Notes: a model not told the origin generated them from the letters alone. A stretch of 64,000 nucleotides of DNA from Acanthosoma haemorrhoidale (GCA_930367205.1 OV884011.1:111095139-111159138); one strand, 5' to 3'. Shown: positions 10,710-25,026, numbered from the stretch's first letter. Numbers and translations: made by a program.

Positions 10710-12010
10710 GTAGTATGACTATTTTCCCACTTAGCAAGTCAATAATAAAAAAATAGGAGACTACAAATAACATTAAAACGATATGTTAAATGTTAAAAAA
10801 AAAGGACATGACATATATTGTAAATATAATATCATGCATTATGTAAAACGTTCTTACAATATAACCTATATACTGAGCTATTAGAGAGGAAAACTTTATA
10901 AAAAATGATGTATATTATTTTTATGATAGAGGCTTTTTAATTTTTATAGGTTTTCACTCTAAATTCAAAGTTCTTAATTATACATCTACTGTGAAAGCTT
11001 ATAAGAAGAAAATGAATGATGTATCGAACCTTTTCTGATCATTGCACATAAATCTCTCTTCAATCTGTTATGTTAATTTTGTCATTTTACTGTGCTAAGT
11101 TAATAATAATAAGAAATATTCCTCAATCCGGTTAAATAACTACTAAAAATAATTTATTGTTATAAAAATCAGGTTTGGAATGTTTGAATTAATTTAAACC
11201 ATTAAATAAAAAATAGTGACTCTGGACCAAGAGAAAAATGTATCTGATAAGGGGATTTATAATTCTATAGGGACATATATCTTACCGTCTGAAACAAACA
11301 TTGAAATTTATGAGGTTAGATAAAACAACAGTACAGCATTATTTTCTTCTTTTGATTTTACTTATTTGTGCTTTGAGGACAAAATTAATGATTCATTGTA
11401 TCCTAAGGAATACGCCTTTAATTATTTCTTATTGTTTACACTATACGATACTTTTCCATAATTTTAAACATTTATGGGTGTTAAGAGTTAATGATGGTTA
11501 TTACTGAATTCAATTTGGTATTTCTCATTTTAAATTTTTAAATCCCGGACCGCACCCAGGAATGGTGGGAAATAGATGCGATGTGTGAAATAGGTGCTAC
11601 CGCAGTAACCAACATACTCTCTTCGTAAGGTATTAACTTTAGTTAAGAAATTATTTAAATGCATTCATCTGTGACATAAATCTAATTGATAACAACAATA
11701 ATTATAATTAACGAATAAGGGGCTTTAATTAAAAAAAGAAAATCGGGGAAACCTCTGACCTGGAGATTACTTGAAAATTTGAGTATGTAATCTTACTGGC
11801 TTTATCACTAGTAAGTAGCCAAAGAAAAGAGATGACATAGGATTAGAAATCGGGGTTTTATTTAGGAGAAATTTCTACAGCATGCATAGGCAGGGTTCTA
11901 AAAGATGGAAATAAAATTACTTTTGAATTTAATTCCAACTGCCTACGACAACTTTTGTTATAGAAAAAACATCATATTGTAAATCAATATGTTTTAATCA
12001 AATAAAAAAA
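10710..12010. other. AT-rich stretch, nothing recognised
   Basis: Very AT-rich with short chance frames only. No match to the transposon families defined in this window. Confidence 0.4.
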
Positions 12011-12017
12011 AAAACAT

Positions 12018-12088
12018 GTACAAAGCATTCGTACTAGAGACATCGTGGTTTGCAACCAGGCGCTATACCAACAGAGCCATCCCTATAC
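12018..12088 (-). pseudogene. Degenerate tRNA-like sequence (tRNA pseudogene or SINE head)
   Basis: On the minus strand GGGATGGCTCTGTTGG resembles a tRNA 5' end with an A box. It is followed by GCGCCTGGTTGCAAACC, an anticodon-arm-like hairpin with loop TTGCAAA (anticodon GCA if aligned). The B-box position reads AGTACGAATGC, a weak match, and a T run follows on the same strand. The T arm does not pair well, so it is not a functional tRNA. It may be the head of a tRNA-derived SINE. Confidence 0.35.
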
Positions 12089-12141
12089 ACGTATTAAATT
12101 TATAACATCTAGCACGCATTTCGCGATGTTAACATACCTAA

Positions 12142-12614
12142 CCTTAAGGGTTAGGCCCTAAATGTTGTTCAGTTGTCGGTAGTCGCGTATTGTTCCGTCC
12201 TTCTTTGTAACAATGTGAAGAGGACTTGCCCAAGGGCTGTTGGAGGGCCGACAAATTCCTTCGTCTAACATACGCCGGAACTCTTCCTTGGCGGCTTGAT
12301 ATTTTGCCGGCGCTAATCGATGAGCCTTGCTGCATACGGGCGGTCCACGAGTGTCTATGTAGTGCTCTACCTTTGTCGGTGGAATTGAGCTCATAGGCTG
12401 TTGCGGTCGTGTGAGCTGATGGTAGCGCCGCAAGAGACCGGCGTATTTGTTCTTTGGGTGGTATGTTTGATATCACGGAGAGCGTAGCGACGTGTGTTCT
12501 TCCCGTGGTACGACCAGTAATGCCATCGATCAGCTGGCGGTGCTGCAGATCTACCAGTAGGTGATAATGGGCCTGGAAGTCGGCATCTAGGATTGGCTGC
12601 TGAACTTCTGCCAT
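12142..12614 (-). pseudogene. Group E protease-RT linker and RT N-terminus
   Basis: The frame starting at 12614 contains MAEVQQPILDADFQAHYHLL, matching the conserved 'PILGADFL..Y.L.VDL' linker with G changed to D. After a frameshift, the frame at 12433-12158 reads GPPVCSKAHRLAP, then EGICRPSNSPWASPLHIVTK and DYRQLNNI, the first RT motifs. The catalytic palm (YVDD-type) is missing because the element ends here. Confidence 0.82.
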
Positions 12615-12638
12615 TATGAAGTTCCATTTAAAGATTCG

Positions 12639-12908
12639 TTACATGCCTAGGTCGAGGTTCCTGTTGACTTCTCCATACGTTGGAATGGCGCTGCCATTAG
12701 TGGCATAGAGTTGGTAGTCAGAGGATATAGCCTTTTTTATTTTGCGTGGGGGAAGTACGGAGATAGCTGCTCCTGTATCTATCAGATAATGCTGCCGAGT
12801 GCGGACGTCTGTAACAAATAGGCGGCGAAAGGTTAGGCCTCCCATGGGTACCGCTCTGACCATGGTGGCTTTTAGTTTCCCGCTGGTGTGGTAGCGTCGT
12901 CGACCCAC
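12639..12908 (-). pseudogene. Group E aspartic protease domain
   Basis: A stretch of 89 codons reads RRLFVTDVRTRQHYLIDTGA with the active-site triad D-T-G followed by AISVLPP. Downstream is YATNGSAIPTYGE, the usual flap-side pattern of retropepsins in Ty3/gypsy polyproteins. The frame ends before the linker, so a frameshift separates it from RT. Confidence 0.8.
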
Positions 12909-12939
12909 CTACAGGGCCTGCGACATCGATATGCATCCT

Positions 12940-13678
12940 TACCGAATCTGCCGTGGTAGAATCATAAGCCCTTATTGTCAGATTCGGTAGTTGGTTTTGG
13001 CTGGTATCGCTGAGCGGACCTGTTTTCTTCTCACCTGCTCATTGAATTGGCTAGCACGGTTACTTGTTGGGTGAGCTGTGCGATGGCTGTCTGGCAGTCA
13101 CAGCTGGCTTGCGGCAGGCTGGCTTTGGGAGTCGACGCGGACTGGACTGTATGAATTGCGGTAGCTGAACTTAAGTCCATGATTTTGTCCGCTATTAATG
13201 TCAGTTTAGACAATTTCTCCTCGTAGTGTGATGCCAGTATGTTGCTGACCCTGTCTGGTAAAGCGCGTAGCCAGAGTTTGCGAATGACGTCCTCAGAGGT
13301 CGTGGATCCTGCCAGTGACTGCATTTGACGCAGGAGATGTTACGGTTTCTGGTCTCCGAGGTGTGTCTCTTCCAATAACCGGATCAGGCGTCTGTCGTGG
13401 CTCTGGCTGTAAGCCTTTAAATCTTCGTAGGGACTATCACTTGGAGAATAAGCTAGGTCTGCGACCTGTGTGAGTACCCTGAACGGAAGCTGAGCATAAA
13501 TATGCTCCGATTTGGCTTTAGACGAAGAGATTTGATTTGTTGAAAAAATATTTTCAGCCTGCAGGAACCATAGCCTTGGGTCTTCTTCGTGAAACTCTGG
13601 CAGTTTGCACGTCCGAGAAATGGTGTGTACGGCTGCACAGCATGAGTCGCCGGATGGAGCTGGTGGGTAGGCCATCAT
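12940..13678 (-). pseudogene. Group E gag
   Basis: The capsid-type reading starts at ATG 13678 and includes LPEFHEEDPRLWFLQAENIF, the gypsy gag 'P.FWF..E..F' signature. An in-frame TAA at 13340-13342 interrupts it. The same frame then continues (LWLRALPDRVSNILA, a helix-rich capsid segment) to 13031. Further on, FYHGRFGKDAYRCRRPC is the arthropod-type C-X2-H...C-X3-C knuckle, but its first cysteine codon is replaced by TGA. Gag forms the virus-like particle. Confidence 0.75.
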
Positions 13679-13705
13679 AAGAAATGGTTTCTTCTATCTT
13701 CTCGA

Positions 13706-13722
13706 TCACGTCGGGGTCACCA
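13706..13722 (-). promoter_or_regulatory. Primer-binding site of the group E element
   Basis: TGGTGACCCCGACGTGA on the minus strand, immediately inside the LTR. This is a familiar primer-binding-site form of animal Ty3/gypsy elements, where a host tRNA 3' end primes minus-strand DNA synthesis. Confidence 0.7.
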
Positions 13723-13724
13723 GT

Positions 13725-13951
13725 TGTCGGGTCGTCACGAGGGGGGTGCATAGTCACCCTAGCCCTGGTAACAAGTGAGGATTGTTTGAGTTTATAACCT
13801 GGACAATCGTTCCATGACGGCTTTACTATCTGACTTAATTTTTGATAGGCTGGCAAGGGCTACTTAGGGTCTGCGGTCGGTCCCCTCATGTGTTGGGGTA
13901 CCTGTGACTGACAGCTGGTGACCCATCTCATGTAACTAGTTGGCCCCCACA
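13725..13951 (-). repeat. 5' LTR of the group E gypsy element
   Basis: The LTR begins TGTGGGGGCC and ends CCCGACA, near-complementary termini. It is followed two bases later by the primer-binding site. The inner end shares more than 100 bp with 45.63-45.76 kb (TAGTAAAGCCGTCATG, GATTGTCCAGGTTATAAAC, ACCAGGGCTAGGGT). GTTATAAAC near 13788 could serve as a TATA element. Confidence 0.75.
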
Positions 13952-14242
13952 TTTTTTATTGCTTAACATATTTATAATTATTTATATTTTGTTCATGTTA
14001 TTTACATTTGTCTATAATACATTTAGTTCATGTTATCTGCATTTGTTTACAATATATATACAATAGAGTATAGGGTGATTTATCTGATGTAGTTAGTGGT
14101 CGCTAAAACATCTTTAGCCCATCCTCTGAAAAATGATACATAAACTAACTATTTTTCAAAACCAACAATGTACTGTACTATAACTTCTCTACTACCATAA
14201 AAATTGAATATTTACTGGTTCTGTTTTTTAATATTACCTCTA

Positions 14243-16062
14243 TCGTCACCCTATCATCACCCGAAAATCCACAAGCATAATCGTTTACCTCAGCATCTCA
14301 TTGATCTAATCCAATCCACAACAGTGTGGCAAAAATCCCGGCATCCTGCTGATCGCCGCTCGTACAATCAGTACTGCAGATTGGTAAAGCGGCGATTGGC
14401 ATCCTTCCGTTCCGGATTCTTTCGATTCCTACTTCTCTTCTCTGTCTACCAGGGATAACTCCTTGTGGAATGTAACCAAAAAAATCCTAAAGTATCATCC
14501 TATTTCACACCAACTCCGTCGTAATGATGGGTCCTGGGTGGCTTCGGATGGGGATAGGTTGGAGGAATTTGCTCTGCATTTTACCCATACTTTCACACCT
14601 CACCTTTCTCATCAAAACCATACTTACAGCACAACTGTGGAAGATTTCCTCACTTCACCTATTCATCTCTCTCTTCCACCAAAAGCCGTTAAACCCTCTG
14701 AGGTCGAATACCTCCTGAAAAACTTACCTTACCGAAAATCCCATGGATATGATCTCCTTACTCCTCCAATTCTCAAACAACTTCCTCGTAAAGCCATAAT
14801 CTTTTAAGCTACATATATAATTGCACTATCCAAACGATGCCCTTTCCTCTCCTCTGGAAACATTCCATTATTGTCCTTTTCGCCTAACCCGGTAAACCAC
14901 CCAGTGACGTCTCATCTTACCGTCTAATTAGCCTACTCCCTATCCTCTCAAAAATATTTGAGAAACTCCTACTAAAAAGTCTACTTCCAATTGTTGAATC
15001 CAAAAACCTTTTTCCCACACACCAGTTTGGTTTCCGCCAACAACATTCCACTGCTCAACAAGGCCTTCGCGTTGTTGACCACATCTCCTCTACCCTTAAA
15101 ACCAAACAGTATTGCACTGCTGCCTTTCTTGATATAGCTTAAGCTTTTGACAGGGTTTGGCACGTAGGTTTGCTCTACAAGCTCAAAAGATATTTACCAC
15201 AGACCCTTTTCCTAATCCTTCAGTCCTACCTTTCAAACCACTTCTTCCGAGTCCACTGTGGTTTAGAATATTCTAACTACTATCCTATAAATGCAGGAGT
15301 TCCATAGGGCAGTGTCCTGGGTCCCATTCTCTATAACCTATACACCGCCGATGTCCCCTCTACTCCCAATACCTTCTTGGCCACATTTGCAGATGACACT
15401 GCAGTCTTGTTATCCCACCCAGACCCCGACATAGCATCCCATAACCGTCAAAAACACCTTGACGATATCGAGTATTGGTGCAACCAATGGCGGATCAAAG
15501 TAATTGAAGCAAAATGTTCCCACATTACCTTCACTCAAGTCTTGTCCACTAGTTTATTTTAATTCTATTCCTCTCCCTGTATCCGAGACAGTACGGTACT
15601 TAGGCTTCCATCTTGACAAACGACTGACCTGGAACCCACATACGAGACTATAAAGACAAGAACTAAACAGACGCTTTGGACAACTGAGCACTTTAATACT
15701 ACTTTAAAGGACATCCTATCACTCAATAGAAAATAAATTACTGATCTACAAAGTTATACTTAAGCTAATCTGTACATTCGGAATAGAGCTATGGAGGACA
15801 GCAAAAAAGTCGAACATCAAACGTATCCAATCTTTTCAATCAAAAGTCCTGAGAAAAATAGTAAACGCCCCTTATTATGCAGAAACAAAACCCTTCATAA
15901 CGATCTTAATATACCCTACATTCTTGAACTTATCCCTTCCAAGTTTATGAAATTCCACAGTAGCGTTTCCAACCACCCTAATCTTATAGCACAGTCATTG
16001 CACTGCACTACTCATCCCTATAATCCTCTTCGGAGCAGTGGCCTCGTGACCTGCTATATTAA
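14243..16062 (+). pseudogene. Family A ORF2 reverse transcriptase remnant in A2
   Basis: Fragments in several frames give SRHPADRRSYNQYCRL, LPPKAVKPSEVEYLLKNLPY, an AFDRVWH block and FADDTAVLL at about 15380. Here the catalytic pair is intact, unlike A1. Stops interrupt the palm (for instance before AFDRVWH, and GVP-stop-G in place of GVPQG). The thumb ends near 16062. It cannot encode a working enzyme. Confidence 0.85.
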
Positions 16063-16188
16063 GTAAATATTGTATGAATGAGCGAGTGAATAATGAATCG
16101 TAAATATGGTATGAATGAGAGCATTTATCTTAATTACTTATTGCCTGATAAGGCAGATTGTAATTTTAGCACAATAAAGAATAATTCA
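14243..16188 (+). mobile_element. Family A LINE, 5'-truncated copy (A2) with target-site duplication
   Basis: The sequence begins inside ORF2, between endonuclease and RT, and runs to the canonical family tail AGCACAATAAAG. A 13-bp duplication flanks it: AATATTACCTCTA (14230-14242) and AATATTACTTCTA (16189-16201), one mismatch. The thumb and 3' untranslated region are collinear with A1. Confidence 0.9.
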
Positions 16189-16524
16189 AATATTACTTCT
16201 AACTGATCAGAAGGACCTGGGTTATTTCCTAAACGGTAATCGAGTTTTCACTCAAGGAGCAAATGGGGAGCTTTATATGAACTTTCTGGCTCAATCACTT
16301 TGATGTATTGATGTATTGTCTGAAAATTAATGTCACACCTACGAGTTTTGGCATATAGCAACCTTCTATAGCACGGTATAAGTAGATTTTTCCTTTTATA
16401 TTCCTTCCTCAATATTCTAGAACGCTTCTGGTGTAAAAGAAAACAATAGCAAATAGTTACTCACATATTTTTGAGAAGTAGTTTCTGACTGACCGAATTA
16501 AGTCATTTTAAGTAAAATTATATC

Positions 16525-16988
16525 TTAAGGTATTATTTTTAGAAGAATTAGACTCAATTTTACCTTAAACTTAAATTTTCGTATCAAAATCTATGATGCT
16601 ATTAAGGAGACTGTTTTTTAATGCTATAAACAATTTATAATCATAAAAATGCTGTTTAAAGGCATTATTTCGTTGGAACTGCCAGTGATAGTGGTTTGCA
16701 GTAACTGCTTTACGGTAAATCAAGGGACCATATTTCGTTGGAACTGCCCGGCGGTTGCGACTTCATTAATTAGGCCTCCAACTGCTTAACTGCCAGCAGT
16801 CACTGCCAACCGCTACCGCGGGCTGTTCCGACGAGTGCCTTTAAACGGATTTTTATGATTTAAAATTTTTTAGAATATTAAAAAACATTCTCCTTAATAG
16901 CCTTTATAGATTTTGATCCAAAAATTGAAGTTTAAGGTAAATTTGAATCTAATTCATGACACAAACTTTATCAAAATAACACTCTTAA
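16525..16988. mobile_element. Foldback/MITE-like element with long inverted repeats
   Basis: The left arm (about 16525-16692) and the right arm (about 16828-16988) are reverse complements of each other with moderate divergence. Matched blocks include TTTACCTTAAACTT, GATCAAAATCTAT-like, CTATTAAGGAGA, TGTTTTTTAAT, ATCATAAAAAT and GTTTAAAGGCA. The core is GC-richer and contains a 17-bp direct repeat, ATTTCGTTGGAACTGCC, at 16667 and 16732. There is no coding capacity. A non-autonomous DNA transposon is the likely class. Confidence 0.8.
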
Positions 16989-16989
16989 C

Positions 16990-18519
16990 CACAACCCATA
17001 GATAAATAATACTGAAAAATAAATTGTCTCCTTCAGAATGCTGTTTGTTTTACTTATATTGCCAAGGGTTAAAGTATAAGTATTATAATTAAAAGTACTC
17101 AATATAGTAAAGCAAGTTCTAAGCAATGCTTAACACACAAAACTTAATAAAAGATAAATCTGTAGGGACTAGATATTTGTATATCACTTCATTGCTACGT
17201 CCATACACGTATATATAGTCCTAATAGATCTGCATTGTTACATGTATATATATAAGGTAAGTTGACCGGTAAAAAAAATTCCCATTTGCTTGGAATACGC
17301 GCACCAAAGGCTACGAACACCCTAAGAGTCTGCCTCACGAGCTCGTGGGATAATCACTGGCTTGATATCGATCCCAGGGAGCGGGAAAAAAAAAAGTTCC
17401 ATTCATATATATGTATAGATATAATTTATATGACTGTAAAGTGTACTTATGTGTTCTCACAGTAAATGTGGAGATTAATGAGAACATATTAATGGCTATT
17501 AATACGTGTACAAAATTTACTCATAATATATTAAAATAAACATAAACAAATATGCTCACAGTTTATAAAAATATACATACAGAATTATTTTGATAGAAAA
17601 GTAAACTGGGAATAGTTTTATAGATTTATTTAGGCTAGCCCTAATACTTTTCCTCTATTATTCTTTATAATTGAATGATCCTTCGACCATTATTCATAAC
17701 GATTAGACGGGGTATACGATAATCCATGCGGTGAGGGATGAGACTACCCCGCGCTTATGAGACATTGTTATTTTAACTTCCCCTAACGTGTCCTAGAATA
17801 ACGAAACTGATTTCCGTCCTGGCCCCCTCTCCCCATCCCCGTAAATTATTAATGCTGCTACTTTTTATGCAGTGTTATCACCACATGAATAAGTAATGAT
17901 CCGACCTTTAATGATATTCTTGTGTTGCCCGAGATTCAATTATAGACCGGGTAGGGTCGTTATAATCCATCTGATAGAATTTTCTTTGTATCGTTGTCGG
18001 TATCAATAATACGATAGACATTTAGTTCTTAAAATCGTAAGAAAAAAATGGAGGGAAAATTGTTTGGTGGTGAATAATAAGTGAATAATAATACGAACGG
18101 CTAAAAAATAATTTCGGTCAGCACATAAAATCAACGAATCCAGGTTATTAACAAGATATCACGGAAATGAAACAATGTGTAGCTAACTTCAGAACATTAA
18201 CTCATTTTCATTAGGGTTCCTCATTATCACATATATCACCTCTGAAAGCTTCAACGTTTGAAAACGTATCATACTCAACTCCTCTTTGGCACTACTGCGT
18301 TCGGTCCAACGTGGCAAATATCTTCTCATATACATATACAAGTAAAAATATATAAAATGTATGAATATACATATATATAAATGTTATGTGTGCACACTTT
18401 ACTTCTAGACGACAAAAAACGTTTCAGGCTACTTCTTTGATTCGTACTCCCCATCAATGAGGGAGTATAATATGGAGTAATATACGAATATAATACATAA
18501 TCGAATATAATTGAATAAT
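16990..18519. other. AT-rich stretch, nothing recognised
   Basis: No coding or repeat match. A slightly GC-richer patch at 17280-17395 ends in an A run (GAGCGGGAAAAAAAAAA) and might be a short retroposed sequence, but I cannot assign it. Confidence 0.35.
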
Positions 18520-18730
18520 AAGGATTGCAAACACTACATATGAAGTTTGTTGAAGAGATTCCATAGCACCAGGCTGGCTGGGGGCATTGCAGTATAGATC
18601 AACCTCTAGCCAACAGTAGTTTGTTAAGAACGTTTGCGTAGTCAAAGAAGTAGTCTGAATCGCCTGTTCGATTGTTGGCGTTCAGAATGATGTTGGGTTC
18701 CCATGTTAGTCGTGTGTCTGGTAATAAAAC
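18520..18730 (-). pseudogene. Old family A LINE thumb-domain relic
   Basis: On the minus strand the reading gives RLTWEPN, then NNR...Y...NKLLL, then in another frame QPAWCYGISSTN. These line up in order with family A RLTWNPH, LNRRFGQLY...NKLLIYK and KPIWTYGIELWGT. Nucleotide similarity is weak, with GTAGTCTG and a GTTGGGTTCCCATGTTAGTC-like block shared with 2.86-2.95 kb. The GA array begins immediately to its right. Confidence 0.45.
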
Positions 18731-18742
18731 TAAAACTAAAAA

Positions 18743-21340
<2,598 letters not shown>

Positions 21341-21344
21341 AATC

Positions 21345-21425
21345 ACACCAGGATAATCGAGCCATAAGAATAAACTGAAATCCTGCTAATAGGATTGAGG
21401 ATTGAACTGATCAAGTCAAATTACT
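21345..21425. repeat. Dispersed repeat shared with 46.24-46.33 kb
   Basis: CACCAGGATAATCGAG, AATAAACTGAAA and GGATTGAACTGA appear in the same order as CACCAGGTTAATCGA, AATAAACTGAAA and GGAACTGAACT at 46237-46330. The family is unknown and similarity is moderate. Confidence 0.35.
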
Positions 21426-22206
21426 TCTCAAGGTAATTGTTCAGCGAAACCCTGATGCACTAAATCACAACCCATAAGGTACACTTAAAATACTTTTAAA
21501 CAGTGGAACATCCAACACAGATGTATACTTCCATGCTCTAATGAGACATTACAGAGTATTGGTAAGCGGAGCATTCCATAAATATAATGTTATTAATAAA
21601 AATTGAATTGAAAATATACGAACACATTATTATTAGGAAATAAATCAAAATGAAAGATACTACTAATAATTGTAGCTTGGTTTCAAAACAACAACAAAAT
21701 ATAAGGTATGATATATATCTACAGAAAAAATATACACAAACATTATTACGTATGAGTATGTATCAGTATAAGAGGGTGATGCTAAATAATTTATTTTTAC
21801 AATTATCGGGCTTAAGGAGTTTAGGCTTATTTTCTGCTTAACCCAAGTATGGCATTACTCTGGAACATATAACAATTCGACTCATTGTACCACTGTAGAT
21901 AAACAATAGTACAGTACGGAAAAAGTCTGTCCTAACTACTAACAGATGAAAAAAGATTACATACCCATTAGATAGACAATATATTTACATTTACCGGACA
22001 ATTGTTTGGGATTATGTTGTGCTTGACCCTAATATGTTATTAGGCTAATTTAGAAAAGTATTTACATCCCTAAACTGCCATATATAAACATTATTATGGC
22101 ACGGAACTAATCTTTAGTAGCTACTAGCATACGATTAAATAAACGTTACAAACACAAAACAGTAAATTATAGTGGATCCATCTTCTTTTTTATTAGCTAT
22201 GTACAC

Positions 22207-22623
22207 TATTCAACTATACTTAATATTTACAATCCCATTTATAAATAAAATGTTTACAGAGTTTCACACTTAACCCATGATTCTTCAAGCTCCCCCAAAC
22301 CGATACCCGCCATGAGGGAGGTTTCAGACATCCATCCCTCCAGCACTCAAAACACTCTCCCCTGAGGGAGGTTCCCCAGCTCCCCCACTGCTCTCAGGGG
22401 CACGATAGAGGTTATTCAGACCAAAACCTCCCTTTCTTCTTCTCCTTCCACGAGGTTGACTTGGTATATGTTCTAATATCCTCCGTACAACATCACATGT
22501 TAAAATTTTCAAATGACTGGGCACACCATGACTGTTACCACACTCACAGGTGAATGGAGTGCGGTTATCAATATAAGATTGAGGGTAGCAAGAAGGCCTT
22601 AAAATCATCTGCGGCAAGCGCAC
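22207..22623 (-). pseudogene. Possible LINE C-terminal Cys/His fragment with 3' untranslated-like flank
   Basis: A 99-codon frame contains CECGNSHGVPSHLKILTC, which resembles the CxCG...HL...C knuckle at the C-terminus of several LINE ORF2 proteins. It is followed by an Arg-rich patch (RGRRRRKGG). Downstream on the same strand, TGTAAACATTT and TTGTAAATATT resemble the family A 3' untranslated region. No RT sequence lies next to it, so the call is tentative; an unrelated host exon is possible. Confidence 0.3.
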
Positions 22624-23189
22624 TCTGCGGACAAGGATATCCAGTAGCTGAAAGAACTGCGAAATATATCAAATCCTAAAGTCTAGGAATCAACAAGGAA
22701 GTTGGCCAAAACATAAGAAAGCTACGGTTAACTCGAAACGCATTCCAGCTAGAAATGTTAAAGAAAGTCAAAATCACTGCCCTTTTTTCGTCCTCATACT
22801 CAGAATTTCACAAACTATTCTAGCTTAATATAAATCCTTTCCACTTGCCATCCTACATTTCTTCAAACATTCCCTCAAGTGGTAGATCTCTCTAGTAACT
22901 AGTAACTAGTTTTAGCTCCTTTCCTTACCGAGTTCTGAACCCTCAACATTTTGTTTTGATTGATGCATTTGTATGAACGTCTATAGAACTAACTGAAAGC
23001 ACTACTCCATGACTTAAATGTTAACTTGACTCAAACATATCAACCATACCATTACCAGCAAACAAACGTCTTTGAAAGTTCCAAATATTTATAAAAAGAT
23101 CACCCACACGGATGTTCACATCCCGGTTCTAATGTCATTTGTTATTAACCCATTTCCAATCATTAAGTTACTTTATTAGTACAAGGCAT

Positions 23190-23720
23190 CCTTTAACCCA
23201 CTGCATTGTCTCTTATACACGTACTCTAGCGTTACTATTCCCTCTGAGGTCAAATATAAAATGTCACTACCCTAACATAAATCTCCTGAATGAGATCTAA
23301 TAATTTTCTGAATTATCCACCAACTCCCAAAAGCCATAGTTTCCCTTAAATGAATGTACAATTTCATCCACACTTTTCCCTTCTTTGGAAGATGCCTATT
23401 TTAGTTTTATTTCCTAAAACAAAAGATTACCGACTAATGCCTCATCATATCGCACTGCAATAAAACGTCTCTTTCCTTGAAGAAAAATTTCCTCTCATGA
23501 CTCAGCTTGACTTCTCTCTACAACACTCCACCTAGTAGCAGGGTTTTCGAGCTCCCCACCCAACATTCCTCTGCCCTGGCGAGTAAACACTACTGAACTG
23601 GTGCATTTCTGAATGTAGCTACCTGCTGGAAGACCCGGTTTGGTTACCTGCTTGCACTTAGAACATAAACCCATGTTACCTGAAGCGTACTTGCTTGCCC
23701 TACCTATCTAACCACTATTA
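23190..23720 (+). pseudogene. Ancient family A LINE RT relic
   Basis: There is no ORF, but translation with frame changes follows family A in order: IPSEVKYKMSLP, HKSPE-stop-DL, HQLPKAIVSLK, SLWKMPILVLFPK, TQLDFSLQHST, TGAFLNVA and LPEAYLLAL. These parallel NPSEVKYLLKKLP, RKSPEYDL, KQLPPKAIIFL, LLWKHSIIVLFAK, HQFGFRQRHST, TAAFLDIA and LPQTLFLIL. Many stops and small indels show great age. Confidence 0.7.
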
Positions 23721-24973
23721 GAATGTCTAATGAGGTCTTGAAAATTGCAGGATGCGATGCTGAAAGAACTCTTTATAGCAATATACACTTTTTGTAAGAA
23801 GAGAAAGGAGTGATGTAATCAGCTTGGTAATACAAAAACACAACATGTATATCCACTGAAACCAATTCATATACATAAAATATATTATAGATCTCTATTC
23901 ATTGTGTATGGAGAACCGCGCGTCAATATTTCATTAGTACATCCATTACTAAATGATCAAGCAAGAAGGTCTAACGATCTATCCCAGAAAGTCAGTAAGT
24001 CCAGAAGCGGTCTGTATTGGATGGCGATTCTCGGGCAACTATAGCTTAATGAGCGCTGAGAGTAATTAGTCAGAACGGCATTGACCAAAGAGATGTAATT
24101 AAAGCCTTTGAACGTGGCACGAGTTTGATCTATATAGCACTGGATATAGGATATACATTTTTTTCTGCACAAAAGGTCACATTTCAATTACATCTCATCT
24201 TAATTGGGAAAGTTAACTAAGCTAAAATCAAAACGTATATAGACTAACTGTATGAAACCGAAGTAGAAGACTGTACTTAGGTGGTCAATCTACAACTCAT
24301 TAGCAACAAACACCCTACACTATTATTGCCCAACAACAACAAATTATTATTATTCATGAGGGGCATCGCTCCAGAAATTGTTTTTATATCTATCTAATAC
24401 GTTAAGAAAAATATAAATGTATCAATGAGCATAAAATATTAAATAACGTATTATTTTTTTTTTTTTTTTTTAGGACATGTACAACACAGGGGCTATTATG
24501 TACATAATCTTCTGCATCATTTCATAATTTTGATATTTATTTTTATTATTATTATTATTACTATCTTATTGCATACAGAGAGAATAGTTTAAAAGGCATT
24601 TTTTGGTAGTTTCAAAACACAATAACTGTGTATCTTGTTAATCCAAGATAGCAGTTGATACATTTTACTTTTATATCTATAACTTTTTAACTTTTATTCC
24701 ACTTCGACTTCGAAGCTTCATACATACCTGATGATTTTCTAAAAATAAAATATCTTAAAACTTATTGGTAAATACAAAATGGCCGCTGTTTTTTTGTTGA
24801 AATAAATATGTAATGTCAATCACACTTCCGAACAGTAATCCTAGTTCATTACTGTTCCTAAATTATAGATATTTTTATAAAAACTTGTCGACCTCCTTGG
24901 CGTTTTATTATTGTAATTTAATGCAGTTTGAACGAAAACAGTGGTTGTGACAAAACATGTATTAGAACTGATA

Positions 24974-25016
24974 GAAGGCAGATTGTAATTTTAGCACAAT
25001 AAAGGAACAATAAGGA
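24974..25016 (+). mobile_element. 43-bp family A LINE micro-insertion with target-site duplication
   Basis: It contains only the last 30 bp of family A (AAGGCAGATTGTAATTTTAG then CACAATAAAG) and a short extra tail. AGAACTGATA is repeated exactly at both borders (24964-24973 and 25017-25026). Confidence 0.85.
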
Positions 25017-25026
25017 AGAACTGATA

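Larger units (their letters stand above)
12142..13951 (-). mobile_element. Ty3/gypsy LTR retrotransposon (group E), truncated in RT
   Basis: Read on the minus strand: LTR (13951-13725), primer-binding site, gag, protease, linker and the beginning of reverse transcriptase. It stops at about 12142 just after the DYRQLN motif. The rest of RT, RNase H, integrase and the 3' LTR are absent. The coding sequence is broken by stops and frameshifts throughout. Confidence 0.85.
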
